This document shows positions 1 through 12,034 of a stretch of 64,000 bases of DNA, piece after piece (positions within the stretch are counted from its first letter, which is position 1; every line of letters starts with the position of its first letter). The notes beneath the pieces were generated by a model. That model ran no database searches and was not told where the DNA came from. It saw nothing but the letters and a program-made list of their open reading frames with translations. Both the position numbers and the translations under genes were made by a program. The stretch is taken from NCBI GenBank assembly GCA_038496445.1, contig JALMLS010000074.1:163715-227714 (forward strand), read 5' to 3'. The DNA comes from Trichosphaerium sp. ATCC 40318. Lineage: Eukaryota > Discosea > Flabellinia > Trichosidae.

Positions 1-593
1 AATACCAAGGTAATCCAAGCATTGCCTATAAAAATAACCTGTTTTAACAACAAGAAAATGAATAAAAAACAACTTACCAGTTTATCTTCGTAAATGCGTT
101 TAAATAGAGGATCTTGTAGGTTTTTGACGCCCTCGTGGTAAAAGTTATCGCCTACGCTTATTCCCATTTGTATTTGTTTAGATGTATTTAAAAAGTCCGT
201 TTTCACAGTTTTTAGGCGTTTGAGAACGTTTTTATAAGCGTTAGTGTCCTCTCCATAATCGCCAAGCAGAATAAAGTTTAAATGCTCTTCTACAACCGGT
301 TTCGTAGTCTCTGCTTCATATTCAGGCGATTCAGATGTACTTATGTCTGTTGCGTCAATTGGTTTTGTAGTATCTGTTAAACGAGGTTCAGATGTAATTC
401 TGTCTGCTACGTCAACGTTTATAGTAAACGAGACCAAAGCAACGATGCAAATGAATACAGCCAATCCAGCTAGCCCAAGATGACGCGTAGAGGGCATTGT
501 ATAACAGCTTGCAACGCTGTTTGTTGAATCAGGTAGACCAGTTTTTTGTACAGTCAGCATTGAAGGCGTAAGTATTAGATCGCGTACATTCAT
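1..593 (-). CDS. Tartrate-resistant-type (purple) acid phosphatase, partial, membrane-anchored
   Basis: The N-terminal part runs off the left edge. Exon 1 is 593-78, intron 77-26 (GTAAGT...TATAG), and exon 2 continues past base 1. The protein starts with a short Thr/Ser-rich cytoplasmic stretch and one hydrophobic segment (about residues 39-58), giving a signal-anchor topology. A Thr/Glu-rich linker follows, then the metallophosphatase fold. Metal motif 1 (LLGDYGED) and motif 2 (VGDNFY) are visible, as is the family hallmark of that second motif followed by a Gly-Val and, after the intron, Leu-Pro-Trp-Tyr. The family hydrolyses phosphate monoesters at a two-metal (Fe-Fe/Zn) centre. The GNHD motif would lie outside the window. 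Secreted or cell-surface action is inferred from the anchor. Confidence 0.85.
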   Translation of the reverse strand, partial: MNVRDLILTPSMLTVQKTGLPDSTNSVASCYTMPSTRHLGLAGLAVFICIVALVSFTINVDVADRITSEPRLTDTTKPIDATDISTSESPEYEAETTKPVVEEHLNFILLGDYGEDTNAYKNVLKRLKTVKTDFLNTSKQIQMGISVGDNFYHEGVKNLQDPLFKRIYEDKLVSCFLFIFLLLKQVIFIGNAWITLV

Positions 594-967
594 ATCAGCT
601 TACATTGAGCACATGCTCACTTGTAAATGAAAGAAGACTCTACCAGTTTTTTGTCACATGATATCACGTGAGCTGTGATGCAAACACGTGATTTCAAAGG
701 AGATTTAAAATGAAGTATGCTTGTAACTCGGCAAAGGTTTGGAACTTATCACGTGTTAACAAAACGTGACAAGTTAAAAAGGTTCGAAAAAACCTCTAAT
801 TTCCTTTGTATATATCTACCTTTAACGTGTGTTTATTATATTACCTACAAGCTTAGAGAGTCTATATCATCTTGGAAAGTTTGTGAGAGAATTGCACCTT
901 TGTGATGCTGACACAAAGGTGCAATTTTTGAGAATGTTTAAACACTACAAATACAAAACTCATCCAA
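594..967. other. Intergenic region between divergent acid phosphatase and chitinase genes
   Basis: This is the shared upstream region of two divergent genes. It holds several CACGTG-containing sites (about 669, 686 and 750) and the perfect hairpin listed separately. The two short open frames on the + strand look non-coding: they have no signal, no domain and poor composition. Confidence 0.6.
888..928. repeat. Perfect 15-bp inverted repeat (hairpin) upstream of the GH18 gene
   Basis: The arm at 890-904 (AATTGCACCTTTGTG) is exactly complementary to 912-926, with a 7-base loop. Flanking bases extend the pairing by one or two positions. It sits 40 bp upstream of the GH18 start codon, so it is either in the 5' leader or part of the promoter. 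It could be an operator, an RNA hairpin or a remnant of a small mobile element. The sequence does not decide between these. Confidence 0.75.
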
Positions 968-2236
968 ATGAACACATCTCTCTTTCTTATTGTATGTGGT
1001 CTCGCTATCGTGTCGTGTGGGTTACCACGTAAAATGGTAGGTTTCTACCTATTAATCGCTGACGATACCGTCCAGAACTATACAAGGTACGCCTAACGCT
1101 AAGAAATTATCATAAAACTCCAACTAAATAACGAAAACGGTTAGTTCGGCTGTATGGACACCAATGCTTTTTGATTATCAACAAACAGGTGGTAACGTGT
1201 TCTGGCTCGCTTTTGTAAACCCAAGCGACATGCCTAATGTACGCAAAACGGCAATACAGAACGTAACTTTTCTTGACACTTTTCTATTTCAGGTACCACC
1301 CGCAATGGCTTCTCTGGCTAAAACGAAAGGTTCTGGCAAGCCTGGTAGCATTCCTTCCCAAGCTAAAGTGATATTCTCAATTGGAGGCGAAGCTTACAGC
1401 AACAAACCTAACCCATGGCCTTTCCTTGCATCACAACAAGCGGCAGAAGCAATGGCTGCTGAGGTACTATACACTTTGTCACATTAATAAGAGCACTAAG
1501 TGTTTCACAGGTCGCCACTTGGTCAGAAAAGTACGGTTGTGACGGTATTGATATCGATATTGAAACTGGAGCTGGTAGCGCTCCAGGTGCTGGAGCAAAT
1601 ATGGTAGCGTTCATGCGGTAAGAAATCTCTCTTTTTTCAGTTTTTGAAAAACTTACAAATCACGTGCTAATATTTTTGTTTCGTACAGTGCTTTGAAACA
1701 AAAGAACCCTAATTTCATAATCACATTACCTCAATACGGGTATCCTCAAGTTCCAGCTGAGATCGAAGGAGTAAATGAGTCATGGGATGAAAATCGCAAC
1801 TCTAAAGGTATACTGGCATCTTTGTTCCTTTTAGCTCACTCAATAATAGGTCTTGGTGATGCTATTGGTCTTATGGTATACAGTGGCACGAATTCATTAA
1901 ACTATGTTAAGGATTACGCCAACGGTAAGACTCTTCTTAGCGAGATTCTTGGTTTTTTCTTACTGCTTTTCAGGCACCAGTCAGTGGCAAGGGTTTCCTA
2001 TCAAAGTGAACGTACCTACAAGTGCTATTACAGTAGGTATAGGAGGCGGCGATACAAGTGCGATTATGACAATGGCAAGTGCTATCAACAGCAAACAGCT
2101 TGGCGGTATGATGGTTTGGTTTGCTAGCGTACAAGATTCAAGAAACCCTGGCAAACCAGCGTATCAATACGGAACTACTAATGATGCTTCTGAAGCTAAG
2201 AGTGGAGATTGGCAGAAAGCCCTTAGTATGATGTAG
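968..2236 (+). CDS. Secreted glycoside hydrolase family 18 (chitinase-like) protein
   Basis: Seven exons: 968-1086, 1145-1238, 1293-1463, 1511-1617, 1689-1807, 1850-1924, 1974-2236. They sum to 315 residues in one frame. A signal peptide covers roughly residues 1-18. The GH18 barrel shows VIFSIGGEAYS (strand 3, SxGG) and the catalytic DGIDIDIE (DxxDxDxE). Near the C-terminus MVWFASV is the usual strand-8 Trp. The catalytic acid is the last Glu of DIDIE. The family cleaves beta-1,4-GlcNAc polymers, and chitin is the likely substrate. Digestion of prey or host wall, or cyst-wall remodelling, is inference. At about 315 residues it is a short single-domain form without a visible carbohydrate-binding module. 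Lectin-like members of the family lose the Glu, but this one keeps it. Confidence 0.88.
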
Positions 2237-2525
2237 AAGAGAATAAATCTTTAACAACATGAGAAAGTTGAAACCGAAGAAATACGTTTGCGGATAAAGT
2301 ATGACACTCGTGTTGATACGTCATTTTTGACTTTAAAATTCTGGCTGCCAAACGGTCCCGGCGGCCATAGACCAAGGTCTATATTGGAAGCTAGGTGCAT
2401 AACTTGAAAAGCGTTTGACACGTGACTGGCAAACACCAGAGAAAAAAATGATTAGACGCGGTATGATAAAAAATAGTGGTGTTTATTAAAACAAATGATA
2501 CAAGTTTGTTGTTGGTAACAATTGT

Positions 2526-4542
2526 TTATCGTGAGTCTTGTAGTTCAACCGTGGAAATTTCTTGCGGTTCTACTTTTCCTTCTACTACATCATGTGATGT
2601 TTGTTGTCCTTTGTTAATATAGTAAAAGACACAAAAGAGCAGTATCAATAAGACAAAGAGGACGAAAACACCGATTCCAATGAGTACTTTTAAAAGAGGA
2701 GATTCACTTGTTACAGATTCGCTCCCATGTTGCTCTGCGGTACAATTTGTTCCTATGGATGTGATCACGCTTGGAAATATAGATGTGTCTCGCACTGTGA
2801 CCTTTGCGTACTCTAGGGAAGCGATCAGTACTTTTTGGTCTAAAAATAGAAATACCTGTTCCGTATACGCATTGTTTTACTTCTAGAGTACCGTGTTCAT
2901 CGAATATCATTTCACTACCTTGTTGCCACCTCATTGAACCTTATAGATTTGTTAGTAAACATGGTTATTGATTGTTAATAAAAGAGTACCTTGGACAACC
3001 ATAGGAACATTAAGCGGAAATAATGTTGGCACATTAAAGTCACCAATCACAGTCCAAACGTCATCAATACACACACACAGTTCTAAAGGTTGAGGATATC
3101 CATTGCACATGCACTGACCGTCAGTTAATACTCCTGTTTGTTGTGCACATGGAATCGAAGGTAGAGGTGGCGCTACTGGAGCGCCTGTTGGAGGAGGTGT
3201 AAGACAGGTTCTTCCAAATAATTCAAATTCCGCAGCTCCGAAACGCTCTGTCCCAACTAGGAACAGAATACTACAAGCTCCAACAGTCACGTTAGAAAAT
3301 GATGGTTCAAATGTATTTATCCGAAGTGGCCCAAGGGATTCATTTCTCACACTCCCAACACTAAAACAGTATGAGCGAAAGTGTATTCTCACTGTTTAGG
3401 TACATACTTAGAATCCATTGTATACGCCTCACTAGTATAAGTACTTTGCTGAGGACTCTTTCCACCCCACACAACAGAAACAAATGAATCGATGTACGGA
3501 TAGTAAACAGTGTCTACAGGTATCGAAAACCCGAGCTCTCCATTTCTATATTTGAAAGGGTTGCCACCTGTATTTAGTTAGACAACACAATCGTAAACAA
3601 ATTACATACGTTGGTTTCCGTACTGATCTAGCAATTGACCCCATAAATGTTGTTCGAAAAAATTAGTTATGGTTGTGATACCAGTTGCTATATATTCGCC
3701 AGTACGTGTATTTGGAATGATTGAATTTCTTTTATCTCTTTTTACACCATCCTGAAAAGCAGCCGAGATACCAGTAGCAGCATCTACAATCGTAGAATAG
3801 AATTCAACTTCAGAAACCACGTGATTTACTATGAACTGTTCCGATACGGGATTATAGATTGATTTGAGTCTGAAGATAGAAGTGTGTGGTAATGCTGCTA
3901 CATCAAATCTGTGCTCGACTGTACCATTCTTTGAAAGGAAAATACCTCTTACTATTGATTGTCGATATCCAGCGTCCTCTCTATACGTGATAAAAAACCG
4001 GTTTCTGTGGCTGTCATATGAAATAAACGGCTTAACGGCTATTCTGTCTTTTCGTTCTGTAATCTGAATGTTTCCGTTAATTATTTTTCCTTCCTCGTCC
4101 AAAAAAGTTGCAACGAGGAAAGTACTCGTTGCAGCCCATTTTTCCAGTTGACATTGATGTATCATCAAGTATTGTCCTCCTCCGTATACGATATGCATTG
4201 GATGGGGCGCTACAGAACTAGTCGCTATGTCGCATGGAACATGAATCTCAAAACGAATTGAGGCTTTTGTGAACTCGTGATAGAAGTATCCTTCGAAGAA
4301 ACTACTCATATTTAGTTTTCGCTGATTGAAAATTGAAAAACGAAAACTGAAGAAAGATTATTTTTGCTCCTAACGTACTCTACATCCTTCCATAGTACCA
4401 AGAACTGATTAGTAATCGGGCTGTACGTTGATATAGATTCTGCTGCAATTTTGTCGACGATTAAACCAGCTGAAGGCGTTGCGAAGTACAATAGCGATAG
4501 TACTACAAGCGTTGAGAGGTTTAAAAAGCAACACACTTTCAT
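2526..4542 (-). CDS. Type I membrane protein with large ectodomain, unknown function
   Basis: Six exons on the minus strand: 4542-4379, 4346-3610, 3567-3408, 3360-2990, 2939-2892, 2839-2526. They join in frame to 597 residues. The order is a signal peptide (residues 1-26, hydrophobic core then TPSAG), an ectodomain of about 480 residues, one transmembrane segment (Leu/Val/Phe-rich, near residue 550) and a short acidic tail. The ectodomain has recurring phrases of the kind N-P-x-x-x-Q-F-I-V and Y-x-x-x-x-x-R-F-F-I-T-Y, spaced like blades of a beta-propeller. A Cys/Pro-rich module with a CxC pattern follows, then beta-strand-rich sequence up to the membrane. I recognise no named family. A surface receptor or adhesion role is only suggested by topology. 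The introns begin GTACGT, GTATGT, GTATGT, GTACTC and GTACTC. Confidence 0.75.
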
Positions 4543-5897
4543 TTTGTTTTCGAAGGTGAGTTGATGCTTAGGTTGTATATTAAGGTTAATTTTGGTAATT
4601 TTAATAGATGACTTAATCTTCTCGTTTTGTAAAAGGTTAACATCGCTTTGTATAGATGCGTTGAAGCTATTGTGATGGAGATTTGCTTTTTTTTTATTAT
4701 TATTTATACGTCCAACTTAAGATATTCCGTTCCCGTTTTGGAGCCAGGCAAGGTCAGAATTCTAGTTAGTGATTATGCCCGAGTTTAAAATATAGTGTTA
4801 GGCACTGCCAGCAGTAGTTAACTAAACCTCTTGGACGTATGTTAACTGATTGAGTTAGTCTTGAACCATTGCAATAATAAAAACGCTCGAAACTGTCCGA
4901 TAGTAGCTGTTAGACTCATCTAGAACTCTTACACGCGTGAAAACACAAAAAAAATCTGAATTAACCGGAACTACAAAAAGTAAGATCACCAGCGTAGGAA
5001 ATAAAGGAACAAACAGTTAAAAGAGTGAAATACAAGAGCATCTCCAAGTTTAGTATGTTGTGAAAATAAGTTCTTTTCGGAAAATTAAAAATCCAAGAAA
5101 TGCTTACACGAGGCAACTTTCGTGCTCACACAATTGTCAACAATATGTATTGATCGTATGTATGACTACACATTCACTAGATTAGTATGGTTTGAATTAC
5201 AGTTACGTTACCGTAAATCGTGATGAAAAAATAAAAAGTTCAACGTCCGATTCAGCTACAATGCGTTGATATTGTAGTTTTAGGCTCACAAAAGTGAAAA
5301 AATTAACGAAAACCTTGCTTTTTTTACTCCAATTCTGGTATGTTCTGAAATACGTTTTCAGTAGTAGCTACAACCTTCTACATACAGTGCACGTACGCCT
5401 ATTTCAATCTCAGCCTTTCAAAAGAAAATTTATGGTTTGGAGCTAGGCGTATGGCTATTGTTATGAGGAAACTAATGTTACAGAAGCAACTGACGTGTGC
5501 GCCGGTGTTGTCGGCGAAACTGTAGCAACTAAGCTGTTGATGAAGTACGCGGGTTTGTTACTACGAACAACGACCTCCGTAGTTGGTGGAAACTGTTAGC
5601 TGCGTTAGAGGACATTTACTAAAGTAAGTCTCACTGCCGTGATTCTCGCCATCAATCTGTTAGTCGTAATGAACCTGCGCTTGTACTCTTAAGAATATCT
5701 CAAATAACTAACTCCTTTTTGTATTATGCTCTTTACTGTAAGCTTGAGAATCGACCATACCCCGCCTACAGCAAACAGTAACAAAATTTTTGTATCTAGG
5801 ACTAGATAAACAATCAGTGTTGTGGTTTTAAATAACAATGGTGAAATGTCAAATGACGGCCTTTTTATTTTACATGTTACTATTTAGGCATATTAAT
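4543..5897. other. Intergenic, no gene seen
   Basis: About 1.35 kb between the start of the membrane-protein gene and the 3' end of the filamin/SAM gene. No open frame of useful length, no splice-linked exons and no tRNA-like B box were found on either strand. AT-rich simple sequence (T-runs near 4690) is present. Confidence 0.5.
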
Positions 5898-8825
5898 CTA
5901 TGTTTGCCTGTTACCAAGGTAGTACACGCTTCCTAAAACAACTAGTGAGTATACAGCGTTGAAATTGGAAACTTTGTTTTCAATAAATGTTGTAAACAAA
6001 AAAGAGGTACTTACCAGACATTGTCTGAACAGACTCTATTTGATCCATTTTAGGTGGCTCAACAGCCCAAGAGGATGACGTTTTATCCATGTAATGGAAT
6101 CTTTGTACTGTAGATGTTTTGTAGAAAGACCACGCCTTACCTTCCAAGTATGTCTGACCTAGAAAAAATATTAATTTACGAACTTGGCTTTTTTCCTTGA
6201 ATAAAACACTTTACCTGCTTGATCCATATTAACAAGAACCCAGTCGTTAATAACCTTTTTAGAAGGATCGCTCATGAGCTGTTGTAGACGTTCATCAATC
6301 TTGAAACCTCCTTTACCTCCAGAAGATTTGGCTTTATCCTAAAACAAACAAAAGTTAGTTCTCGTCAACACCAACATAAAAAAAACCAACAAACTTCCAA
6401 CACACTTGGAATTACAACATTCTGAAAAGATGCAATACAAAAAAGCCCAAAATACGTACAGCCTTATAAGCAGCGAATACACGTTGGAACTTTTTCAAAT
6501 GTCCCTTCTTCATACCAATATCCTTCAAATCTTGAACTTCTAAATCTTCAATATCTTCAAATCCCTCAGCTAAAAGCTTATTTGCGTAATCATCCCAACC
6601 ATACTGGTGCATCCACTCACGGAATGCCTTTAAAAAACCCAGAAGTCAAAACATCGCCTGGAAGGTTCAACAAAAACATACCTTTGTCAAGCTATCTTTG
6701 AGACTTTCCTTCTCGTCTTGAAATACTTTAAGTTCTGCTTTTAATGAAGCAATCTCTTCAGCTGCTTTTGATCCCTTAGATACTTCAGCCTTGGCTTCAT
6801 CTAATGCTTCCTTTTGCTTAGAAAGCTCTTCGTCTTTATTCTTAACGACTACTTCTAAATCTTCAACTTTCTGACGTAGGTCAGCGTGTTTTGCTTCTAA
6901 TGCTTTCTTGGCTTCTTCAAGGGCCTCAATCGCAGCAGTATCAACTACAGGCATTGGTGGTGGCGGAGGTGGCCCACTAGTAGTATCTACAGCTATTACT
7001 GGGGGTGCTGGAGGTGCTGGGGGAGCGCCAGAAGCCTCTTCTGGTACAGGCATAGCTGGAGGTGCTGGTGGAGCACCAGACTCTTCAGGCTCAGGCATGG
7101 CTGGCGCTGGTACTGCCTCTGTTGGAGTTGGTTTTGGTGCTTCTTGTTTGGCTTTTAAGCTTGATAAAGCTTTAGATACGTCTAATTGACTACCAAGTAT
7201 ATCTTCCAGTGACGCAACATCAGTTTTAACACCTCCTATTGAAAAAGAACATAGTGAGGTCAAAAGAAAAGATTAATATTTGAACGTACCAACGTCAACT
7301 TCATAGATGCCATCACCAACAACTGTACCACCTACGGTGACTACAATACCATGTGTACCATTTTCAGTTGGTTCCCATTCAATATCATAAGTGTCATCCT
7401 CGTTGTCAAACACAACTACCAAGCAAAAAAGTTAGTACAAGGATTTCAGTTTGATAACAAAAAAAAGCAGCATTAACTAAGTGCGTACGTGGTAAGACTA
7501 CGCCAGTAGGTCCTTTAATATGAGCACTGAGCTCGCTCTTTTTAATAGAAACACCAGGTTTCTTGCTTAAAACAACAGTGAAGCAACCAATTTCACCAAT
7601 CTTGGCCGGCAGCAAATTGTACCCACTATCCAGAAACAAATATAAGCGACCAAATAAAACAACAGATACACAAACAACGTACGTAACCTTACACTTGTCA
7701 GGAAAGACTTTACAGTTTTTGTCTTCTTTTGGAGCTTTGGGTGGTTCTGGTGTTTCAACCTTCTTTGGTTCCTCAACCTTAGTTTTTTCCACTTTAGGCT
7801 CTACTTTAGCAACCTCTTCCTTCACTGGCTCATCCGGAGCATCTACATAAATGTTAAATAACTTTACTTAAACCTAACTAACAGCAAACCAAACGTACTT
7901 GGAGTTTTAACAGTAAATGGACTCCCAATAATGTTTGAACCATTAATCAATACTTTAACAACATAAGTACCCTCGACGCTCGACACCCACTCGATATCCC
8001 ACGATTTATCGCCATCTTCATTATCATAGGCCTAAAACAGCAAATTAAATACCACAAATTAATTTTTAATCATTACTTCAATTGTTGGATTTCCAGGCCC
8101 TTCAACAGTGAATGTAATCTGTTCTTTCTTGACGCTAATAGCGGCACCGTCCTTATCTGCAAGAAAGAAAAATGTTAAAAACAAAGTAATCTCAAAACAA
8201 AAGTAGTTTGATTGTTTGTACCTTTTGGGAATACACTGAAAACATTTTCGTCTGTAAGGATAGCCTTTTGAGTACCAGATCCTCTAGCAGTAGATTTGGA
8301 ACCAATACAACCAGGACCATCTTCGGCAGGTTTTTTCTCCGCTGGTTTTGCTTCACTCTTGGCACTAACATGCGTAAGAATTACAAAGAATAATAAATTG
8401 TTTGGCCTTTCAGCATCTGGTAAATAGCTAAAAACGTACGCAGCAGGTTTATTATCACCACTGGCTGGCTTAGCAGCTTCTGGTTCAACGCCAGCTTTCT
8501 TTGAGAAAAAGGCATCGATATTATTACGTGCATCGCCTACATCGGCCTCAATCTCGCCCATTTCAGAGATATCAACACCACGATTTTCTAATCTAGCAAG
8601 ACGTTCCTTATCCCTCGCCTAGAAGAGCTCCATCAGCTACAATTTATTTTTTTTTCAAAACAAAAAAAATGACATTTTGATCATTTGAACAACGCTAGTC
8701 GGATAGATAGCCTCAATTATAAAACAACGTACAGCTTCTTCAGCTTGTGCTTCCTTTAACCGCCTCTGTGCTTCAAGCCTTGCTTTTTTTCGAGCTATAA
8801 GCATTTTTCGACGCTCTGGGTCCAT
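5898..8825 (-). CDS. Filamin-repeat, polyproline, coiled-coil and SAM domain protein
   Basis: Thirteen exons on the minus strand: 8825-8733, 8618-8440, 8364-8222, 8156-8077, 8031-7899, 7842-7683, 7625-7489, 7415-7290, 7235-6682, 6627-6460, 6338-6215, 6158-6015, 5932-5898. They sum to 691 residues. A basic helical N-terminus (many Arg/Lys/Glu) comes first. Next are two immunoglobulin-like filamin (ABP280) repeats. The first ends with the typical IIGSPFTVK. The second starts CKVTGYNLLPAKIGE. A Pro-rich FH1-like stretch (runs of PPPPPPMP and PPAPPA) follows, then about 75 residues of coiled coil, a SAM domain (begins WMHQYGWDDYANKLL) and a C-terminal domain of about 100 residues that I do not recognise. 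Filamin repeats and polyproline suggest an actin/profilin-linked scaffold; SAM suggests oligomerisation. There is no actin-binding CH domain. Eight of 12 introns start GTAC. Confidence 0.85.
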
Positions 8826-9031
8826 TTTCTTTTTCTATACGTACAGTCTTTAGCGCAAAGAAATTGTAGAGTCCAAGAAGAGAAAGAGAACAAAAAACGA
8901 GTAAAACAACGCTTTGAATTTTTGGTGCTTGCAACTAAAACTACAAAAGTGATAGAACAATGCGCATTAGAGCGTGCAGGGCGTTGTAGAGATTTAAAAC
9001 GTGTTTTTTAAAGCTTGAATTGGATTTGCTG

Positions 9032-9521
9032 CTAATACGCGAGCAGGTTGTTCTAAGATAGATATTGCGTGAACAGTTAACGTACGCCTTTCTTTTTTGC
9101 TGCAAGTTTCGCCAACCGTCTTTTCTTTTGCTCCTCTCGTTTAGAGTTCCAGTCCTTTAGATGGTGTTAGCTAGCGTACTGAAATTATACAGCGAGAATA
9201 GAAACAACGATCGAGTTCATCTTTTTGAAACGATCGCAATTATGAAGATTGTAGTTGCTATTAGGCACCAGTAACATAAAAGCAAAGTTCTTTGGTATGT
9301 TTTTTCACCTGAAAAGCGTACGTCGTCGCGTGGTGGCTCTCCTTCTTCATCACCGTGCATAGTTAAAGCACCAGAAGCAATTTTAGATTTAACATCTTCT
9401 GCTTCAGCTTGAAACTGTGCAGAAGGCGCTTCGCCTTTTAGGATAGCCAACTACCACTTTTATTAGCCCAACAACGTAACTGTTCACTATTACGCACTAA
9501 ATCAGCAGCGTCGTCACCCAT
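9032..9521 (-). CDS. Small charged hypothetical protein
   Basis: Proposed exons 9521-9498, 9450-9322, 9154-9086 and 9052-9032 join in frame to about 80 residues. The first three are better supported than the last, because another acceptor would give a different last few residues. The N-terminal half is acidic and polar (contains GEAPSAQFQAEAEDVKSK). The C-terminal half is a Lys/Arg-rich helix (REEQKKRRLAKLAAKKK). No signal peptide or membrane segment is visible. I do not recognise the family. It lies between the 5' ends of the filamin/SAM gene and the divergent xylose isomerase gene. Confidence 0.55.
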
Positions 9522-9740
9522 TGTTTTTTAGGTTAGTTTAACTGTATCAAGCAGTAATTTGAGTTTTTCGGTCGAAAACACTTAAAATCGCTTAAGTCAA
9601 CAAAAAAGTGCCACAATGTGTCAAGTACGTTACAAACTGACATTTGACCACGCGTATATGTCTGACGTGGTCGTTTAAGCAAACTTTGGTTAAGTTGCTT
9701 AAAAAATGGCATTTACAAGTTTCTAAAACGCAGACAAAGC

Positions 9741-12034
9741 ATGTCATCATTCGCTCCAGGTTCTTCTACGCCTAAAAGCTACGTATGTGTCGAAGATGTC
9801 GCCAAATACTTCGACGACGCAGGAATACCTTCCCAGATTAAATACGAAGGACCAGAAACGAAAAACATTCTAGCGTTCCGTTATTACAACCCATCTGAGG
9901 TAATACTCGGTAAAACAATGGAAGACTGGTGTAGATTCTCGGTACGCTTTATAAAAATGAAAAAAAAGTAAAGTTTGTAGGCCGTCTAAACCGCGTGCCT
10001 TTGTTTTTTGTTTGTGAATTTTTTTTTGATTTTTGTAGCCCGTTCCCACCTATCCATAATTTATTGATTTCATACTAGGTCTGCTATTGGCATACTTTCA
10101 GAGGTGTTGGCGCAGGTAAAAAATATCACGTGGATAGTCATGTGACATTTCAATGGAAAAATCTTTTTGGATTTTTTTTTATCCAAGTCTAACTTTTTTG
10201 TTTCGTTATTAGATATGTTCGGGTTTGGCACTATCGAGAGACCTTGGGAAGATGGTACAGACAGCGTTGAAAACGCTCAAAGAAGAGCAAAGGTAGCTAT
10301 TGAATTCACGAGAAGGCACGTGATATTTTTTTTTAACCTTTTTTATCCTTCTGATGTTCTTTTGTAGACTTGGCGTTAAGTACTTTGCTTTCCACGACCG
10401 TGACATTGCCCCTGAAGTACGTTTTTTAAACTTAGACTATGAACGTGTACATTTACTCACGAGTTCACTTTCTAAAGGGCAAGAATATTGTCGAGTCAAA
10501 CTCAAACCTAGACAAAGTCGGTGCTACCATTAAGGAAGAAATGGCGAAAAAAGGAGTCAAACTACTGTGGGGAACTTCAAATCTCTTCTCTCATCCTGTA
10601 CTAACACTTCACTACTTATAAACCCTTCCTCCAATCTGACCCTTGCTCCTAAGCGTTACATGAATGGTGCTGCAACCAACCCAGATATTAACGCCTTTGC
10701 CTATGCTGGTGCACAAGTTAAGAAGTGTCTTGAGTTGACCAAACTACTCGGTAAGTGAAATGCGAACTCTCAACGAGGTTGTACAACTAACTATGTTGAA
10801 ACAGGTGGTGAGAACTTCGTCTTTTGGGGTGGCAGAGAAGGATACCAAACTATCCTTAACACCAACGTCAAAGCAGAGCTCGATCATTTTGCTGCTTTCT
10901 TGAAAATGGCTGCAGACTACAAAAAGAAAATAGGTAAATGCTTTTTTTCGCCTTTCGACCTTGTAGAGGTTTACAAAACACGAAAAATAGTCTTGAACCA
11001 ATAGTCTCTCTAACTCACTTACAGGTTTCACTGGACAATTGCTCATCGAACCTAAACCACGTGAGCCTACTAAGCATCAATATGATTACGGTAAGTTTGT
11101 ACCAAAAATGTTACTTCTGCCTTTTTTCTGAACTTAGTTGTTAGATGCGCAGACCGTCATTGGCTTTTTGAAACACTATGGTTTGGACAAAGATTTTAAG
11201 CTTAACATTGAGCCAAATCATACTACTCTCGCTGGACATGACTATGAACACGATATTGAAGTAGCTTCAAGGTACGTTCTTTTGATAAAAACCTCTAGAT
11301 TACTGGTTATTGCCTTGACCAATACTCCCAAAACAGGTATGGTATGCTTGGATCTGTAGATTCAAATACTGGAGATACTCTTCTTGGATGGGATACTGAT
11401 CAAGTATGAGTTGTACCTTTTTCCTTGTTTTTTTTTCCCCTTTTTTCATAAAGCTTGTACCAGTTTTCCTTGGTTCAATGTCTTTCTAATATTGACTGTT
11501 TTAGTTTCCTATGGATGTTAAGAAAACTACTCTTGTTATGCAGGTACGATGTTAAGTTTCAGAACAGTGACTTATTCTTTTTTCCAAGGCTGTTGTCAGA
11601 CAAGACGGGCTAGCTCCTGGTGGTCTTAACTTTGACTGTAAAGTAAGACGTGAATCAGTTGATATCGAAGATATGTTCATAGCTCATATTGGAGCAATTG
11701 ATGCTTTTGCACGTGGTTTGAGAAACGCTGCAAAAATCAAGGAAGATGCAGTACGTTACGATTTTTGTATCAAAAGTTTTTTTCAATATTCTACCTTTTA
11801 TTCCTTTCTATAAAATCACGTGATTTTGTTGTATAACTCTTTTTTTTTGTTAAGGTTATTCCTGGTCTTGTAAAGGCTCGTTATGCTTCATGGGACTCTG
11901 ATCTTGGAAAGAAGATTATGTCTGGTGAATGCACTTTTGAGGATTTAGATAAATACGCTCAGGAGAAGGGAGAGCCTGCAGTAACTTCAGGAAAGCAAGA
12001 AAAATTTGAGTTGTTGTACAACACATATGTTTAG
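9741..12034 (+). CDS. xylA: Xylose isomerase
   Basis: Thirteen exons: 9741-9941, 10079-10115, 10213-10315, 10368-10416, 10478-10597, 10654-10750, 10805-10933, 11025-11090, 11145-11271, 11337-11403, 11505-11543, 11589-11750, 11855-12034. They give 458 residues, the normal length for the long (class II) form. It interconverts D-xylose and D-xylulose. The TIM barrel carries the expected motifs in order: FHDRDIAPE (catalytic His), [23 protein letters not shown] (metal ligands), [17 protein letters not shown] and GWDTDQFP. No targeting signal is seen, so it is probably cytosolic. Intron 3 (10316-10367) begins GCACGTG, and only a GC donor there keeps the frame. In eukaryotes this enzyme is patchy (plants, anaerobic gut fungi, some protists), often by transfer from bacteria. 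The dense introns show that any transfer here is old. Confidence 0.95.

Noticed and set aside
6908-7189. Gly/Ala-rich plus-strand frame
   Set aside because: It is antisense to the polyproline segment of the filamin/SAM gene. Pro codons read backwards give Gly.
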